This document shows positions 1 to 7,733 of a stretch of 58,172 nt of DNA, one piece after another (position 1 is the stretch's first letter; each line of letters opens with the position of its first letter). The translations under genes were made by a program, and so were the position numbers. The DNA lies in contig JAURBE010000003.1 of NCBI GenBank assembly GCA_030829145.1, positions 1 through 58,172 on the forward strand. Reading direction: 5' to 3'. Origin of the DNA: Verrucomicrobiota bacterium. Its GTDB lineage: Bacteria; Verrucomicrobiota; Verrucomicrobiia; Opitutales; Coraliomargaritaceae. Below the pieces are notes generated by a model, which saw nothing but the letters and a program-made list of their open reading frames with translations, had not been told where the DNA came from and made no database searches.

Positions 1-83
1 GCGCAAAGAGCGCGGCTCCCTCTGCAATGCCATTTCTCTCGAATGTCGAGCGTCGCATTGCGAAGGTTCGATTAGGGATTGGG

Positions 84-111
84 AGTAAATACTCTTTTAC
101 AATTTATTTAC
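84..111. promoter_or_regulatory. AT-rich operator-like motif, left copy
   Basis: This stretch contains AGTAAATA, then TTTAC, then TTTATTTAC. The same three words occur in the same order at 608-630, in front of the lipoprotein gene, with a spacing that is 5 bases shorter. The left copy overlaps the stop codon of the decayed ROK gene. Two copies bracketing a repressor remnant suggest regulator binding sites or recombination endpoints. That is inference from the repeat alone. Confidence 0.4.
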
Positions 112-536
112 GTGTCTCGAAGTCGGCGTGTGCAATGAGCTGCGTATCGGATGCGACGATTAAGTGGGCGACGTCGATTAAATTTATAAGGCTCGCTAAG
201 TGACGTGCACAGTAGTCGAAAAATTCCTCGTTACTTGTTTGACTGATATCTGTAAGGGGATGGGTAAGTACCCTGCGTCGAGTTCGACGCCGTACGACCA
301 AGCCGCGCTAGAATTCGTAGCGCATGCTCAAGTGGGCCTACGCGAGCACCCGATAATGCGTCACCAGTTTCGATGATACCCGCCTCGCGAAGTTTACTCA
401 CGATGTTCAGAATTGTTGATGCGCGCAGATGTGTCTTATGGACGAGCTTTCGCTGCGATAGTCTAGTGTCGCAGAGTATGGATAGACGGTTCTGATGCGA
501 GATCGACGTTTTTTCTCGGGCGACCAAGTGCTGCAT
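104..536 (-). pseudogene. Decayed ROK-family transcriptional repressor
   Basis: Two short - strand reading frames in different phases look like the two ends of one ROK repressor. The first (536 down to 231) begins with a winged-helix segment: RLSQRKLVHKTHLRASTILN followed by a recognition-helix and wing pattern ending in EAGIIETGD, as in NagC/XylR-type ROK proteins. The second (301 down to 104) holds ARHLASLINLIDVAHLIVAS, which resembles the ROK C-terminal signature 'LANLINLxDPExIVIGG'. ROK repressors are usually 300-400 residues, so the central sugar-binding part is missing and a frameshift separates the ends. The remnant lies beside a carbohydrate locus, so it was probably the local repressor. 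Family assignment rests on short motifs and is moderate. Confidence 0.5.
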
Positions 537-607
537 ATTTCTCGGGGATATCCCTAGGTTCGTTAAACGAACTTGACATACTATTTTTTATGTGAATAAA
601 TTATTTT

Positions 608-645
608 AGTAAATATTTACATTTATTTACCGAAAACTATATTAT
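608..645 (+). promoter_or_regulatory. Operator-like palindrome overlapping a promoter
   Basis: GTAAATATTTAC (609-620) is a perfect 12-bp palindrome, followed by TTTATTTAC (622-630). A possible -35 (TTTACA, 616-621) overlaps the palindrome, and a TATATT/TATTAT -10 lies at 638-645. The ATG of the lipoprotein gene is at 650, so a start site a few bases after the -10 would give almost no leader. A further TTGACA at 573-578 with ATAAAT at 596-601 is an alternative upstream promoter. A protein bound at the palindrome would block the downstream promoter. Confidence 0.45.
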
Positions 646-649
646 TATA

Positions 650-1684
650 ATGACTATTGATTCCAAAACCCCTTCTCGATACGCCTACACATGTATTTTA
701 CTTTTATTATCTGCTGGACTTTTGCAGATCGGTTGCCTGAGCACGAGTCTGTCTGCAGTTAAGGAGAGTCGTTTGCGAGCTATGTGGTTTTGGCACACGG
801 AAGAGATGTTGAATTCAGACTCAGGTGTAGAAGAGGTTTTGAGCTTCGCTGCAGAGCAAAATATAGATCATTTGTTCGTACAAATTTTAACTGAAGAAGA
901 CGGTGACGGTGTGACACAAATAAGTGATCCATCTGGAATGCGTGCGTTTATTAATCTAGCGACCAAACGTGGGATCAAGATTCATGCTTTGGACGGTGCG
1001 CCTGAGTTTGCACTCCCCAACAAGCACGACACCGTGTTGTCCAGAGTTCAAGCCGTTTTAAACTTTAATGAAACTGCTCATGCGTCCGAGCGCTTTCATG
1101 CTGTTCGCATGGATATTGAGCCATATGTTTTGGACGAGTGGCGTTTAGGCGGGGCATCGCAGCAGGGAGTGATTAATAATTTCTTAAAGATTAACCAAGA
1201 TATAGCCGACTTAATTGCGCAAAATGTAAACCCCATTGAGTTCGGCATTGACATCCCTTTTTGGTTTGATGCTCAAGACAAGAATGGCACTTACAAATTT
1301 ACTGCTAAATACAAGGGAAAATACGCGAACTTGGCCACGCACCTGATTCGAATGGTCGACAACGTGGGCTTGATGGCCTATCGGAATAAGGCGACAGGGC
1401 CGAACAGTACTTTTGAACTATCTCTTGGCGAACTGAAAATGGCAGATCAAGAAAACGCCGCTACAGTGTTTATTGGTTTTGAGACTATCCTCCCCGACGG
1501 GGATGGCATTCCCGAGAAGATTACTTTTGGGCACTTGAGCAACGAAGCGTTGAATGATGCTGTATCGGAATTGGAGGCTGTTGCATCTGAATATAGATCT
1601 TTTAATGGAGTGGCACTCCACCACTACAAATCTCTAAAAGCTTTGGTCGAGGCATCCGATAACGGTACAGTCGATTCGCTTTAA
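650..1684 (+). CDS. Putative glycosidase-like TIM-barrel lipoprotein
   Basis: I do not recognise a named family. The 344-residue product starts with a basic, then hydrophobic segment (CILLLLSAGLLQIGC), a likely lipoprotein signal with Cys near residue 29, although the box before the Cys is not canonical. The mature part has alternating strand/helix patterns of a TIM barrel: RAMWFWHTEEML, HLFVQIL, IKIHALDG, VRMDIEPYVLDEW, FGIDIPFW and VGLMAYR. The DIEP strand is reminiscent of acidic catalytic motifs in GH18/GH85-like glycosidases; this is inference. No Shine-Dalgarno precedes the ATG, which lies right behind a -10-like box. It heads a + strand gene set with a pseudopilin, an SSS transporter and a CBM9-like lipoprotein, which supports a role in handling extracellular glycans. 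Confidence 0.6.
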   Translation: MTIDSKTPSRYAYTCILLLLSAGLLQIGCLSTSLSAVKESRLRAMWFWHTEEMLNSDSGVEEVLSFAAEQNIDHLFVQILTEEDGDGVTQISDPSGMRAFINLATKRGIKIHALDGAPEFALPNKHDTVLSRVQAVLNFNETAHASERFHAVRMDIEPYVLDEWRLGGASQQGVINNFLKINQDIADLIAQNVNPIEFGIDIPFWFDAQDKNGTYKFTAKYKGKYANLATHLIRMVDNVGLMAYRNKATGPNSTFELSLGELKMADQENAATVFIGFETILPDGDGIPEKITFGHLSNEALNDAVSELEAVASEYRSFNGVALHHYKSLKALVEASDNGTVDSL

Positions 1685-1696
1685 TCTAACGTATTT

Positions 1697-2359
1697 ATGG
1701 AGAATTATTTTTCCTGCAGATCGCACAGTCGGACTCAATCTTCAGCATTCACTCTCATCGAACTGCTGACTGTGATTGCCATCGTTGGTGTGCTAGCAGC
1801 AATCTTGATTCCGACCATGGAAAGGGTGCGGGAGTCAGCTCACAAAGCGGCTTGCCTTTCAAATTTGCGTCAAATTGGCGTCGCACTAAAACTGCAAATT
1901 AATGATACAAAAGGGCGTTTCCCCTCAAGAGGTGACTCATGGTTGAATTATGGTCAAGTTGCTGACGCATTGCTTCCTTTTCTCGATGGCGATGTTGACG
2001 CATTTGTATGTCCTGCTCATTCAGTTGAAGATACGTACTTCAGGCTAGAGATTGTCAGTAAGCCGGGGAACTACACGAATTATGAATTCAACGGTACTCT
2101 CGCAAACTATGTAATGAGCGAAGAACGTCAGGAAACCAATCGTGGAACGGCTGGAATTTTTAATCCCAGTATGGCGGCATTTGCGTATGACCGTCCGTAC
2201 ACGACACGTGAAGGTCAAGATCCTCGGCTGCAGCCTCACCCTGGCGGGGCCAATGTCGTTTATGTTGATGGGAGTGCGGCATGGTTACCCGAAGAAGAAA
2301 TGGGCTTGGAGGAGGGAAGTAAGCCTTTTTATGCTCGTGGTCATGACTACCCCTACTAG
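1697..2359 (+). CDS. Pseudopilin-like protein (type II secretion GspG/H-like N-terminus)
   Basis: The 220-residue product carries a class III prepilin signal: a short basic leader followed by AFTLIELLTVIAIVGVLAAI, with the Phe at the processing site and Glu at +5. After the hydrophobic helix comes ERVRESAHKAACLSNLRQIG, typical of the large pseudopilin families in Planctomycetes, Lentisphaerae and Verrucomicrobia. The C-terminus has HPGGANVVYVDGSAAWL, a motif usual in these proteins. It starts 12 bases after the lipoprotein gene. No secretion ATPase or secretin gene is near, so it probably uses a machine encoded elsewhere. Its role in sugar loci is not established; display or export of a sugar-active complex is one idea. 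Confidence 0.8.
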   Translation: MENYFSCRSHSRTQSSAFTLIELLTVIAIVGVLAAILIPTMERVRESAHKAACLSNLRQIGVALKLQINDTKGRFPSRGDSWLNYGQVADALLPFLDGDVDAFVCPAHSVEDTYFRLEIVSKPGNYTNYEFNGTLANYVMSEERQETNRGTAGIFNPSMAAFAYDRPYTTREGQDPRLQPHPGGANVVYVDGSAAWLPEEEMGLEEGSKPFYARGHDYPY

Positions 2360-2455
2360 TTCTACGCCGTGTTTCAGGTATGAGTTCCCTTATTAAAGAA
2401 AACATTTGGTTGGCATGGGTCACTCTAAAATGAAAGCTAAGATTAACAGCGTTAT

Positions 2456-4525
2456 ATGACACTGCACTGGATTGATTGGACTATAATAGGAACCTTGCTC
2501 GCATTGCTACTTGGCATTGCATTTCTTAGCAAGTCACTGACACGTAGCGTTGCTGACTTTCTTGCGGGAAATCGTTGTGCAGGACGCTATCTGCTGACGA
2601 TGGCAGATGGTATGGCGGGACTGGGGGCGATTTCAATCGCAGCGAATTTCGAGCAATTTTATGAAGCTGGTTTTGCCGCTGCATGGTGGGGGCAAATCTT
2701 AGCACCGATCGGTTTGGTCTTGGCACTCTCCGGATTCGTGATCTACCGTTATCGGGAGACACGAGCCATGACTATGGCTCAATTCTTTGAGGTCAGATAC
2801 AGCCGCCGATTTCGTATCTTCGCAGGTATTTTGGCTTTTCTGTCAGGCATTCTCAACTATGGTATTTTTCCAGCGGTCACTGCCCGTTTCATTATTTATT
2901 TTTGTGACTTGCCAGAGCAAATAGAGGTGCTCGGCTGGACGCTTCCGACGCTTGCACCAGTAATGCTATTTTTGCTTTCGCTGGCCCTGACCCTTACGTT
3001 GCTCGGTGGTCAGATTGCAATCATCATTACCGATTTCCTGCAGGGGCAGTTCGTTCAAATTGTAATATTGATCACATTCTTTGTCATGCTATCGCAGATC
3101 AGTTGGTCGGATTTGATTACTGGTTTGCAGATGGCTCCTGAACAAGCCTCCCGGATTAATCCTTTCAAGCAAGGTGAAACCAAAGGTTTTAATATCGCTT
3201 TCTTTATTATCGTGGCCGGCTTAAATATCTATGGATTCAAGGCTTGGCAAGGATCACAGGGATACAATGCAGCACCGAAGAGTCCGCATGAGGCAAAGAT
3301 GGCGAATATTTTGGGGATGTTTCGCGGTCAGGCTTTGTTCCTCTTGTCCATGCTCGTGCCTCTCTTTGTTTTTGCGATGCTTCACCTACCTGAATTTTCA
3401 GTTCAAGCAGCCGCAGTAAATGAAACACTAGCCAGTATCGACAATCCGCAAATCAGAGAGCAGATGCGTGTGCCCACTGGAGTGGGTCAATTACTGCCAG
3501 CGGGTGTCATGGGTTTATTTGCAGCAATGATCATAGCAGCGGCGGTGTCGACTGATGATACGTATTTACATTCATGGGGTTCGATTTTCGTTCAAGATGT
3601 CATCATGCCCTTTCGGAATAGACCACTGAGCCGTCGTGCGCATCTATGTTTATTGAGGGTCGCGATTTTTGGCGTCGCTGTATTCGCATTTGTATTCAGT
3701 TTGGTGTTCCCACTGAGCGAATACATTTTCATGTATTTTCAGATTACAGGTGCTATTTATTTGGGAGGCGCTGGTGCAGTCATCATCGGAGGGCTCTACT
3801 GGAAGCGGGGCTCGGTTGAAGGTGCGTGGGCGGCCATGTCGATCGGCTCAGTGCTTGCAGTAACGGGGATTGCGATGCGGAATATCATTTGGCCTCACTT
3901 CTTGCCTGATTGGAAGTTGGACTTCCCGAACTCACAATGGTTGCAGGCGCTTCCCGAAACGTTCCCGCTGAATGGTGTTGAAATGTCCGGTATCGTCGCC
4001 CTGGTCGCCGTTTTCAATTATATTTTGTTTTCACTGTTGTCACGCCGTCCGCCTGTGAATATGGATAAGCTGTTACATCGCAGGCAATACGCCGTAGAGG
4101 ACTTTAATCGACAGCCGGTGACGGATGAAACCGAGTACGGATTTTGTGAGGCTTCAGCTGAGGCGGGACCAACACTTGCTAAACGGGCGTTATTTTGGAA
4201 ACGCATCGGAGTGAATCGTGACTTCTCAAAAGGAGATAAGGCAATTTATGTATTCAACATTGGATTCTCTGCCTTCTTCTTTTTCGCCTTTGTGATCGGT
4301 AGTGTGATTGCTGTGACAGTTGGCATATCCGATGCAGGTTGGATCCAGTGGTGGGCCTTTACAGTGATTGTGACCTTAATCTTAGGAGTTGGTAGCACTA
4401 TCTGGTTTCTCATCGGTGGCTTTAAAGATCTCTTCGACTTAATTAAGACTTTACGCGGTGCCTTGCGTGATGATGAGGACGATGGATCCGTGCAACGAGA
4501 AGAACATCTTCAAGAGAAAGACTAA
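2456..4525 (+). CDS. Sodium:solute symporter (SSS family)
   Basis: This 689-residue integral inner-membrane protein has about 13-15 hydrophobic segments. The N-terminal pattern matches the SSS family: a first helix, then FLAGNRCAGRYLLTMADGMA and GAISIAANFEQFYEAGFAAAWW, where unwound helix 1 normally contributes to sodium and substrate binding. It is longer than many SSS proteins (about 500-600 residues), with a hydrophilic loop near residues 535-595 and two more helices at the end. The substrate cannot be read from sequence; the neighbourhood suggests an amino sugar or oligosaccharide. It follows the pseudopilin gene by about 95 bases and precedes the CBM9-like gene by 5 bases. Confidence 0.85.
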   Translation: MTLHWIDWTIIGTLLALLLGIAFLSKSLTRSVADFLAGNRCAGRYLLTMADGMAGLGAISIAANFEQFYEAGFAAAWWGQILAPIGLVLALSGFVIYRYRETRAMTMAQFFEVRYSRRFRIFAGILAFLSGILNYGIFPAVTARFIIYFCDLPEQIEVLGWTLPTLAPVMLFLLSLALTLTLLGGQIAIIITDFLQGQFVQIVILITFFVMLSQISWSDLITGLQMAPEQASRINPFKQGETKGFNIAFFIIVAGLNIYGFKAWQGSQGYNAAPKSPHEAKMANILGMFRGQALFLLSMLVPLFVFAMLHLPEFSVQAAAVNETLASIDNPQIREQMRVPTGVGQLLPAGVMGLFAAMIIAAAVSTDDTYLHSWGSIFVQDVIMPFRNRPLSRRAHLCLLRVAIFGVAVFAFVFSLVFPLSEYIFMYFQITGAIYLGGAGAVIIGGLYWKRGSVEGAWAAMSIGSVLAVTGIAMRNIIWPHFLPDWKLDFPNSQWLQALPETFPLNGVEMSGIVALVAVFNYILFSLLSRRPPVNMDKLLHRRQYAVEDFNRQPVTDETEYGFCEASAEAGPTLAKRALFWKRIGVNRDFSKGDKAIYVFNIGFSAFFFFAFVIGSVIAVTVGISDAGWIQWWAFTVIVTLILGVGSTIWFLIGGFKDLFDLIKTLRGALRDDEDDGSVQREEHLQEKD

Positions 4526-4530
4526 TTTCT

Positions 4531-5268
4531 ATGCGCAACGCAGTCTTTACACATTTACTCTTTCTTATGGTCTTACTCATTTCGGCTTGTCGCTCGACTA
4601 AACCAGTGGTGTTGCAAGCAGATACACTTTCCAGTGCGATGCACAAGCATGCGATAAGCCATAATATACAAAATAAACCATTTGCGGAGCTTGCCTTGAA
4701 GCAGGCATGGCTTGAGGAGCATGAACCTGATTTCATGCCTACCTTAACTCGAATCTATGAGAATACTGAAGGTCTGGTAGTGCTCGCTGTGATACGAGAT
4801 CGTTCTATTTACAATAGTGCGGATCGTTTGAATCAAAAGACGTGGACTACAGGAGATGTCTTTGAAATTTTCTTCGAGGTATCCGAGGATCTGTATTATG
4901 AATTCCACGTAACTCCGGAAAATCAGAATCTGCTCCTGCGCTGGGATCCGGCGCATTTTAAAAAGGTACGTCGCGGCGAAGCTAAATTTGAGTCTGCTCT
5001 GATTGATGATCCGTCCTTCATTCAAAGTAAGGCGACGATCAACACCGATGATAACTATTGGACTGTGTATGCTCTGATTCCTTACCAGGCTTTGGATTCG
5101 AATGCGGTAGCCACTAATCCAAATTGGAGATTTTCTTTTGCACGCTATGATACGACGGTAGGGGAGGATCAGCCCGTGCTTTCGGCGACGCCCGATTATC
5201 CCGAGGCGAATTTCCATGATCGGGAGAGATGGCACCCCTTGTCATTGGTGCCATTTTCGCAAAGGTAG
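4531..5268 (+). CDS. Lipoprotein with CBM9/DOMON-like sugar-binding domain
   Basis: The 245-residue product begins with a clear lipoprotein signal, FLMVLLISAC, with Cys at residue 20. The rest resembles the carbohydrate-binding family 9-like fold: a WLEEHEPDFMPTLTRIYEN opening, LVVLAVIRDRSIYN, GDVFEIFFEV and YYEFHVTPEN, with the aromatic and Asp-rich strands usual in these domains, ending in WRFSFARYD and ERWHPLSLVPF. Such proteins bind glycans at the cell surface or in the periplasm. The gene starts 5 bases after the symporter stop, so the two are almost certainly co-transcribed. Ligand unknown. Confidence 0.7.
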   Translation: MRNAVFTHLLFLMVLLISACRSTKPVVLQADTLSSAMHKHAISHNIQNKPFAELALKQAWLEEHEPDFMPTLTRIYENTEGLVVLAVIRDRSIYNSADRLNQKTWTTGDVFEIFFEVSEDLYYEFHVTPENQNLLLRWDPAHFKKVRRGEAKFESALIDDPSFIQSKATINTDDNYWTVYALIPYQALDSNAVATNPNWRFSFARYDTTVGEDQPVLSATPDYPEANFHDRERWHPLSLVPFSQR

Positions 5269-5274
5269 GGCTGA

Positions 5275-5475
5275 GTTCTTGAATCCGGCGGTGAGAGTCG
5301 AATTGGCGATTGGTTCGCAGCGTATGAGCTCATTGGTTATCCAGATACGGGCAAAGCATTGCTTTGGTCCGACCTAAATGAAGGCGACGCCCTGCATCCA
5401 TCAAAGCGGCATATATCAAGCAAAGGCTCTAACGTTTATTTTTTGGCAATCCTGTATCACCCACATTTTAATTAA
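5275..5475 (+). other. Short open frame of unknown origin, possibly a gene fragment
   Basis: A frame without an ATG runs from just after the CBM9-like gene to a TAA at 5473-5475. Its translation (IGDWFAAYELIGYPDTGKAL, then a segment ending in FLAILYHPHFN) looks protein-like rather than random, but I do not recognise it. It lies between two converging genes and overlaps the last few bases of the deacetylase gene on the other strand. It could be the tail of a deleted gene, or chance. No terminator with a T-run is visible in this gap; CAAAGCATTGCTTTG (5353-5367) is a palindrome without a T-run. Confidence 0.25.
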
Positions 5476-6322
5476 GGAGATCAATCGTAGTCGCCAGATT
5501 GGTATGAAACGTTTTGACGACATCCGCCACGAATCTCCTTAAATCCTTAGGCTGATCGCTAGCGACCAGCGGAGTCAAATCAATCGCGTAGGCAACGCGC
5601 CCCGAGTGATCCACCGAGTGCGAGTCGAAGAAAGTTGCATTGGCGACTCGGCGACCTTCCACCGCAAGATCGTAGCGTTTGCCGCCGGTGATTTGTGAAT
5701 CAAAAACACCATTCAGAGCGCCCGCAAGATTTGGGTGAGTATCCAGCGGCTGAACCACTTTCAGATTATCGGGCAACCAATCGAGGCCACGCCAGACTTC
5801 ACAGCCGAGGAGTTTTTTAGGCCGCTTTGATTCTGGAAGTCGATGGATGGCCTCAAGTGTCGCCAGTAAGACACCGATGTGAGTCGCATGCTTATCGAAA
5901 GGGTTGTGTGTATAGACGATTTCTGGTTCGACTTTTTTCAGAACTGTTTCCAAGTCATCGGCTAATGCGATACGCTTGTCGGATTGCTTGGAAACCGAAC
6001 TTGGGTGCGCTAATTGAGCCATAAAGCTAAACTGACCAATGAGTGCCGCTGTTTTCTGCTCCTGAACTCTAATTGTTTTCATCTCCTCGTCGGTGTATCC
6101 AGCGTAAGGGCCTGAACGAGCACTTCCGGCGCCGTCGGTGCACGTTACACCGCCAAACCATTGGTTTTCTTTTTGGAAACATTCAAGGATTCCATGCAAC
6201 GCCATGAATTCGAGGTCGTCTTGATGCGCTCCGATGCCTAAATGCGTAGTGCGTTTGATCGCTATTTCTGAATCCAAAGAATCAGGGATATAGAGATCCG
6301 CTTTACTGTGTGAAAATTTCAT
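5468..6322 (-). CDS. PIG-L/LmbE-type N-acetylglucosaminide deacetylase
   Basis: The 284-residue product has the metal-binding signature of the PIG-L family, GAHQDDLEFMALHGIL (about residues 31-46), and the later zinc ligand in THNPFDKHATHIG (about residues 138-150). Family members remove acetyl groups from N-acetylglucosamine or its conjugates using zinc. There is no signal peptide, so it acts in the cytoplasm. It is the last gene of a - strand trio, 13 bases after the ROK-like gene. Because the operon also holds a NagB and no nagA, it may supply the deacetylation step. Archaeal chitobiose deacetylases belong to the same superfamily, which makes this plausible; the substrate is inferred. Confidence 0.8.
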   Translation of the reverse strand: MKFSHSKADLYIPDSLDSEIAIKRTTHLGIGAHQDDLEFMALHGILECFQKENQWFGGVTCTDGAGSARSGPYAGYTDEEMKTIRVQEQKTAALIGQFSFMAQLAHPSSVSKQSDKRIALADDLETVLKKVEPEIVYTHNPFDKHATHIGVLLATLEAIHRLPESKRPKKLLGCEVWRGLDWLPDNLKVVQPLDTHPNLAGALNGVFDSQITGGKRYDLAVEGRRVANATFFDSHSVDHSGRVAYAIDLTPLVASDQPKDLRRFVADVVKTFHTNLATTIDLLN

Positions 6323-6335
6323 AGTTATTGTCGTT

Positions 6336-7721
6336 TCAAAGTACCGGTAGTGAGGCTGCCGCCACTGCTTGACCGTGACGTTTCATCTTTTCGTCGGGCA
6401 TAGAAATCGTAATGGTCTCCATTAGCTCAGGGTATGCCTCAGCTAAGAGCGTCTCGGCTGTCTGCTGAATAATCTGCCCCCCTTCTCCCGAGCTAACTCG
6501 TCCAAGAAAGAGCAATTGATGGAAGTCGTAAAAGTCGGCGTAGTGTGGGATGCTATATCCTAGATAGGTGCCGATCGTTTGATAGATAGCGGCAGCTCGT
6601 TCATCACCTTGCTTCATCTTTTCCTGCACTGCTTCCAGTCTCTCCGGGAGGGGTATTTCCTTGTTTATGCACAAGCCAGATGCAGGAATCAAACGACCCA
6701 CTGCTTGCTGAGAAAAGTACTGCACGCCGCAGCCCAGATCGCTGCTCCACTCGTCAGTAGGAGCGTCTGAGCGATAGTCTACAGGCACGAAGGCAAGTTC
6801 ATTGAGCCAACCCTTTATGTGACTTGTAGCGTCGAGAAAACCGGCGGCTTCGCTGGTCCCCATGGAGATTCCTAGGACAGCATTGGTGTTGAGCGACATC
6901 GCACCTGCGAGCGCTGTCACATCGCCGTCGTTAGCGACTTCAAAGGGTAAGCCTCCCCATTCTTTTTTTAGCCGACTAAAAAGTGTGCGTATCTTATCCT
7001 TGAAAACAGCAGGTGAGATGCCTCTAAATAGCGAGCTAACGCGTGGTTCATTGTTTATGTAGATGCCCGCTGCACTACCGCCAATACAATCGACCCTCGG
7101 TAGTGCGGAAGCGGCTCGATGTAAGCTGTCGCGAATACCCTCAAGGTGATAATCCGGATCATTTTGAAAATAGGGGTCCCATTCAATCTCTTCTGAAAAG
7201 ACGACTTCACCGTCGATCAACGCAGCGCATTTTCGATCGCTGCCGCCCAGATCGAAACCAATGCGGCAACCGGTTAGATCGCGATTCATGGTTTTCGTTT
7301 GGCCTGCACTGATTTCGGGCACTTTACTAACAGACTCGATTAAGAAATTATCCAGAAAACAGGTCTGGCCCATGAATTTAGCATCAAAGCTTCTTAGACC
7401 ATTTGGCTTGTAATGAGTCTTTAAATGACAGGCTAGATCTGGTGCTCCTTCGATCTGAATTCGATTGCCTCCCCACGCCCAAAGTAAACTTTTGACGAGG
7501 CGTTCGCCGTAACGTTGGTTGACTGTTTTGAATTTTGTAGCCTGTGGTAACATACGGGTTGCAAAATTCCAGCCACTACCGTCGGGACGCCCGACGTGGA
7601 TGCAAACGGCTCTAGCATCGTTCGATTGTTCGACAGCTTTTTGATACGTAGCATTCCACAATTTGGCTGGCATAAAATCAGGGTCTAGATGTGCTTTGAA
7701 TGTAGGCTTTGGTGTAAACAT
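6336..7721 (-). CDS. ROK-like sugar kinase with long N-terminal extension
   Basis: The 461-residue product has an ATP-binding motif CRIGFDLGGSDRKCAALIDG near residues 152-171, followed by a sugar-binding region with VANDGDVTALAGAMSL (the Asp in ND-G-D is the likely catalytic base) and an ISMGTSEAAGFLD phosphate motif. This is the ROK/hexokinase-like actin fold. About 150 residues precede the kinase core, longer than the usual ROK enzyme (about 300), and the ROK zinc motif (CxCGxxGCxE) is not seen; GCGVQYFSQQA is found instead. Its place between the deacetylase and NagB suggests a kinase for glucosamine or N-acetylglucosamine. Spacing to both neighbours is about 12 bases. Confidence 0.7.
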   Translation of the reverse strand: MFTPKPTFKAHLDPDFMPAKLWNATYQKAVEQSNDARAVCIHVGRPDGSGWNFATRMLPQATKFKTVNQRYGERLVKSLLWAWGGNRIQIEGAPDLACHLKTHYKPNGLRSFDAKFMGQTCFLDNFLIESVSKVPEISAGQTKTMNRDLTGCRIGFDLGGSDRKCAALIDGEVVFSEEIEWDPYFQNDPDYHLEGIRDSLHRAASALPRVDCIGGSAAGIYINNEPRVSSLFRGISPAVFKDKIRTLFSRLKKEWGGLPFEVANDGDVTALAGAMSLNTNAVLGISMGTSEAAGFLDATSHIKGWLNELAFVPVDYRSDAPTDEWSSDLGCGVQYFSQQAVGRLIPASGLCINKEIPLPERLEAVQEKMKQGDERAAAIYQTIGTYLGYSIPHYADFYDFHQLLFLGRVSSGEGGQIIQQTAETLLAEAYPELMETITISMPDEKMKRHGQAVAAASLPVL

Positions 7722-7733
7722 AAATAGTCTGCT

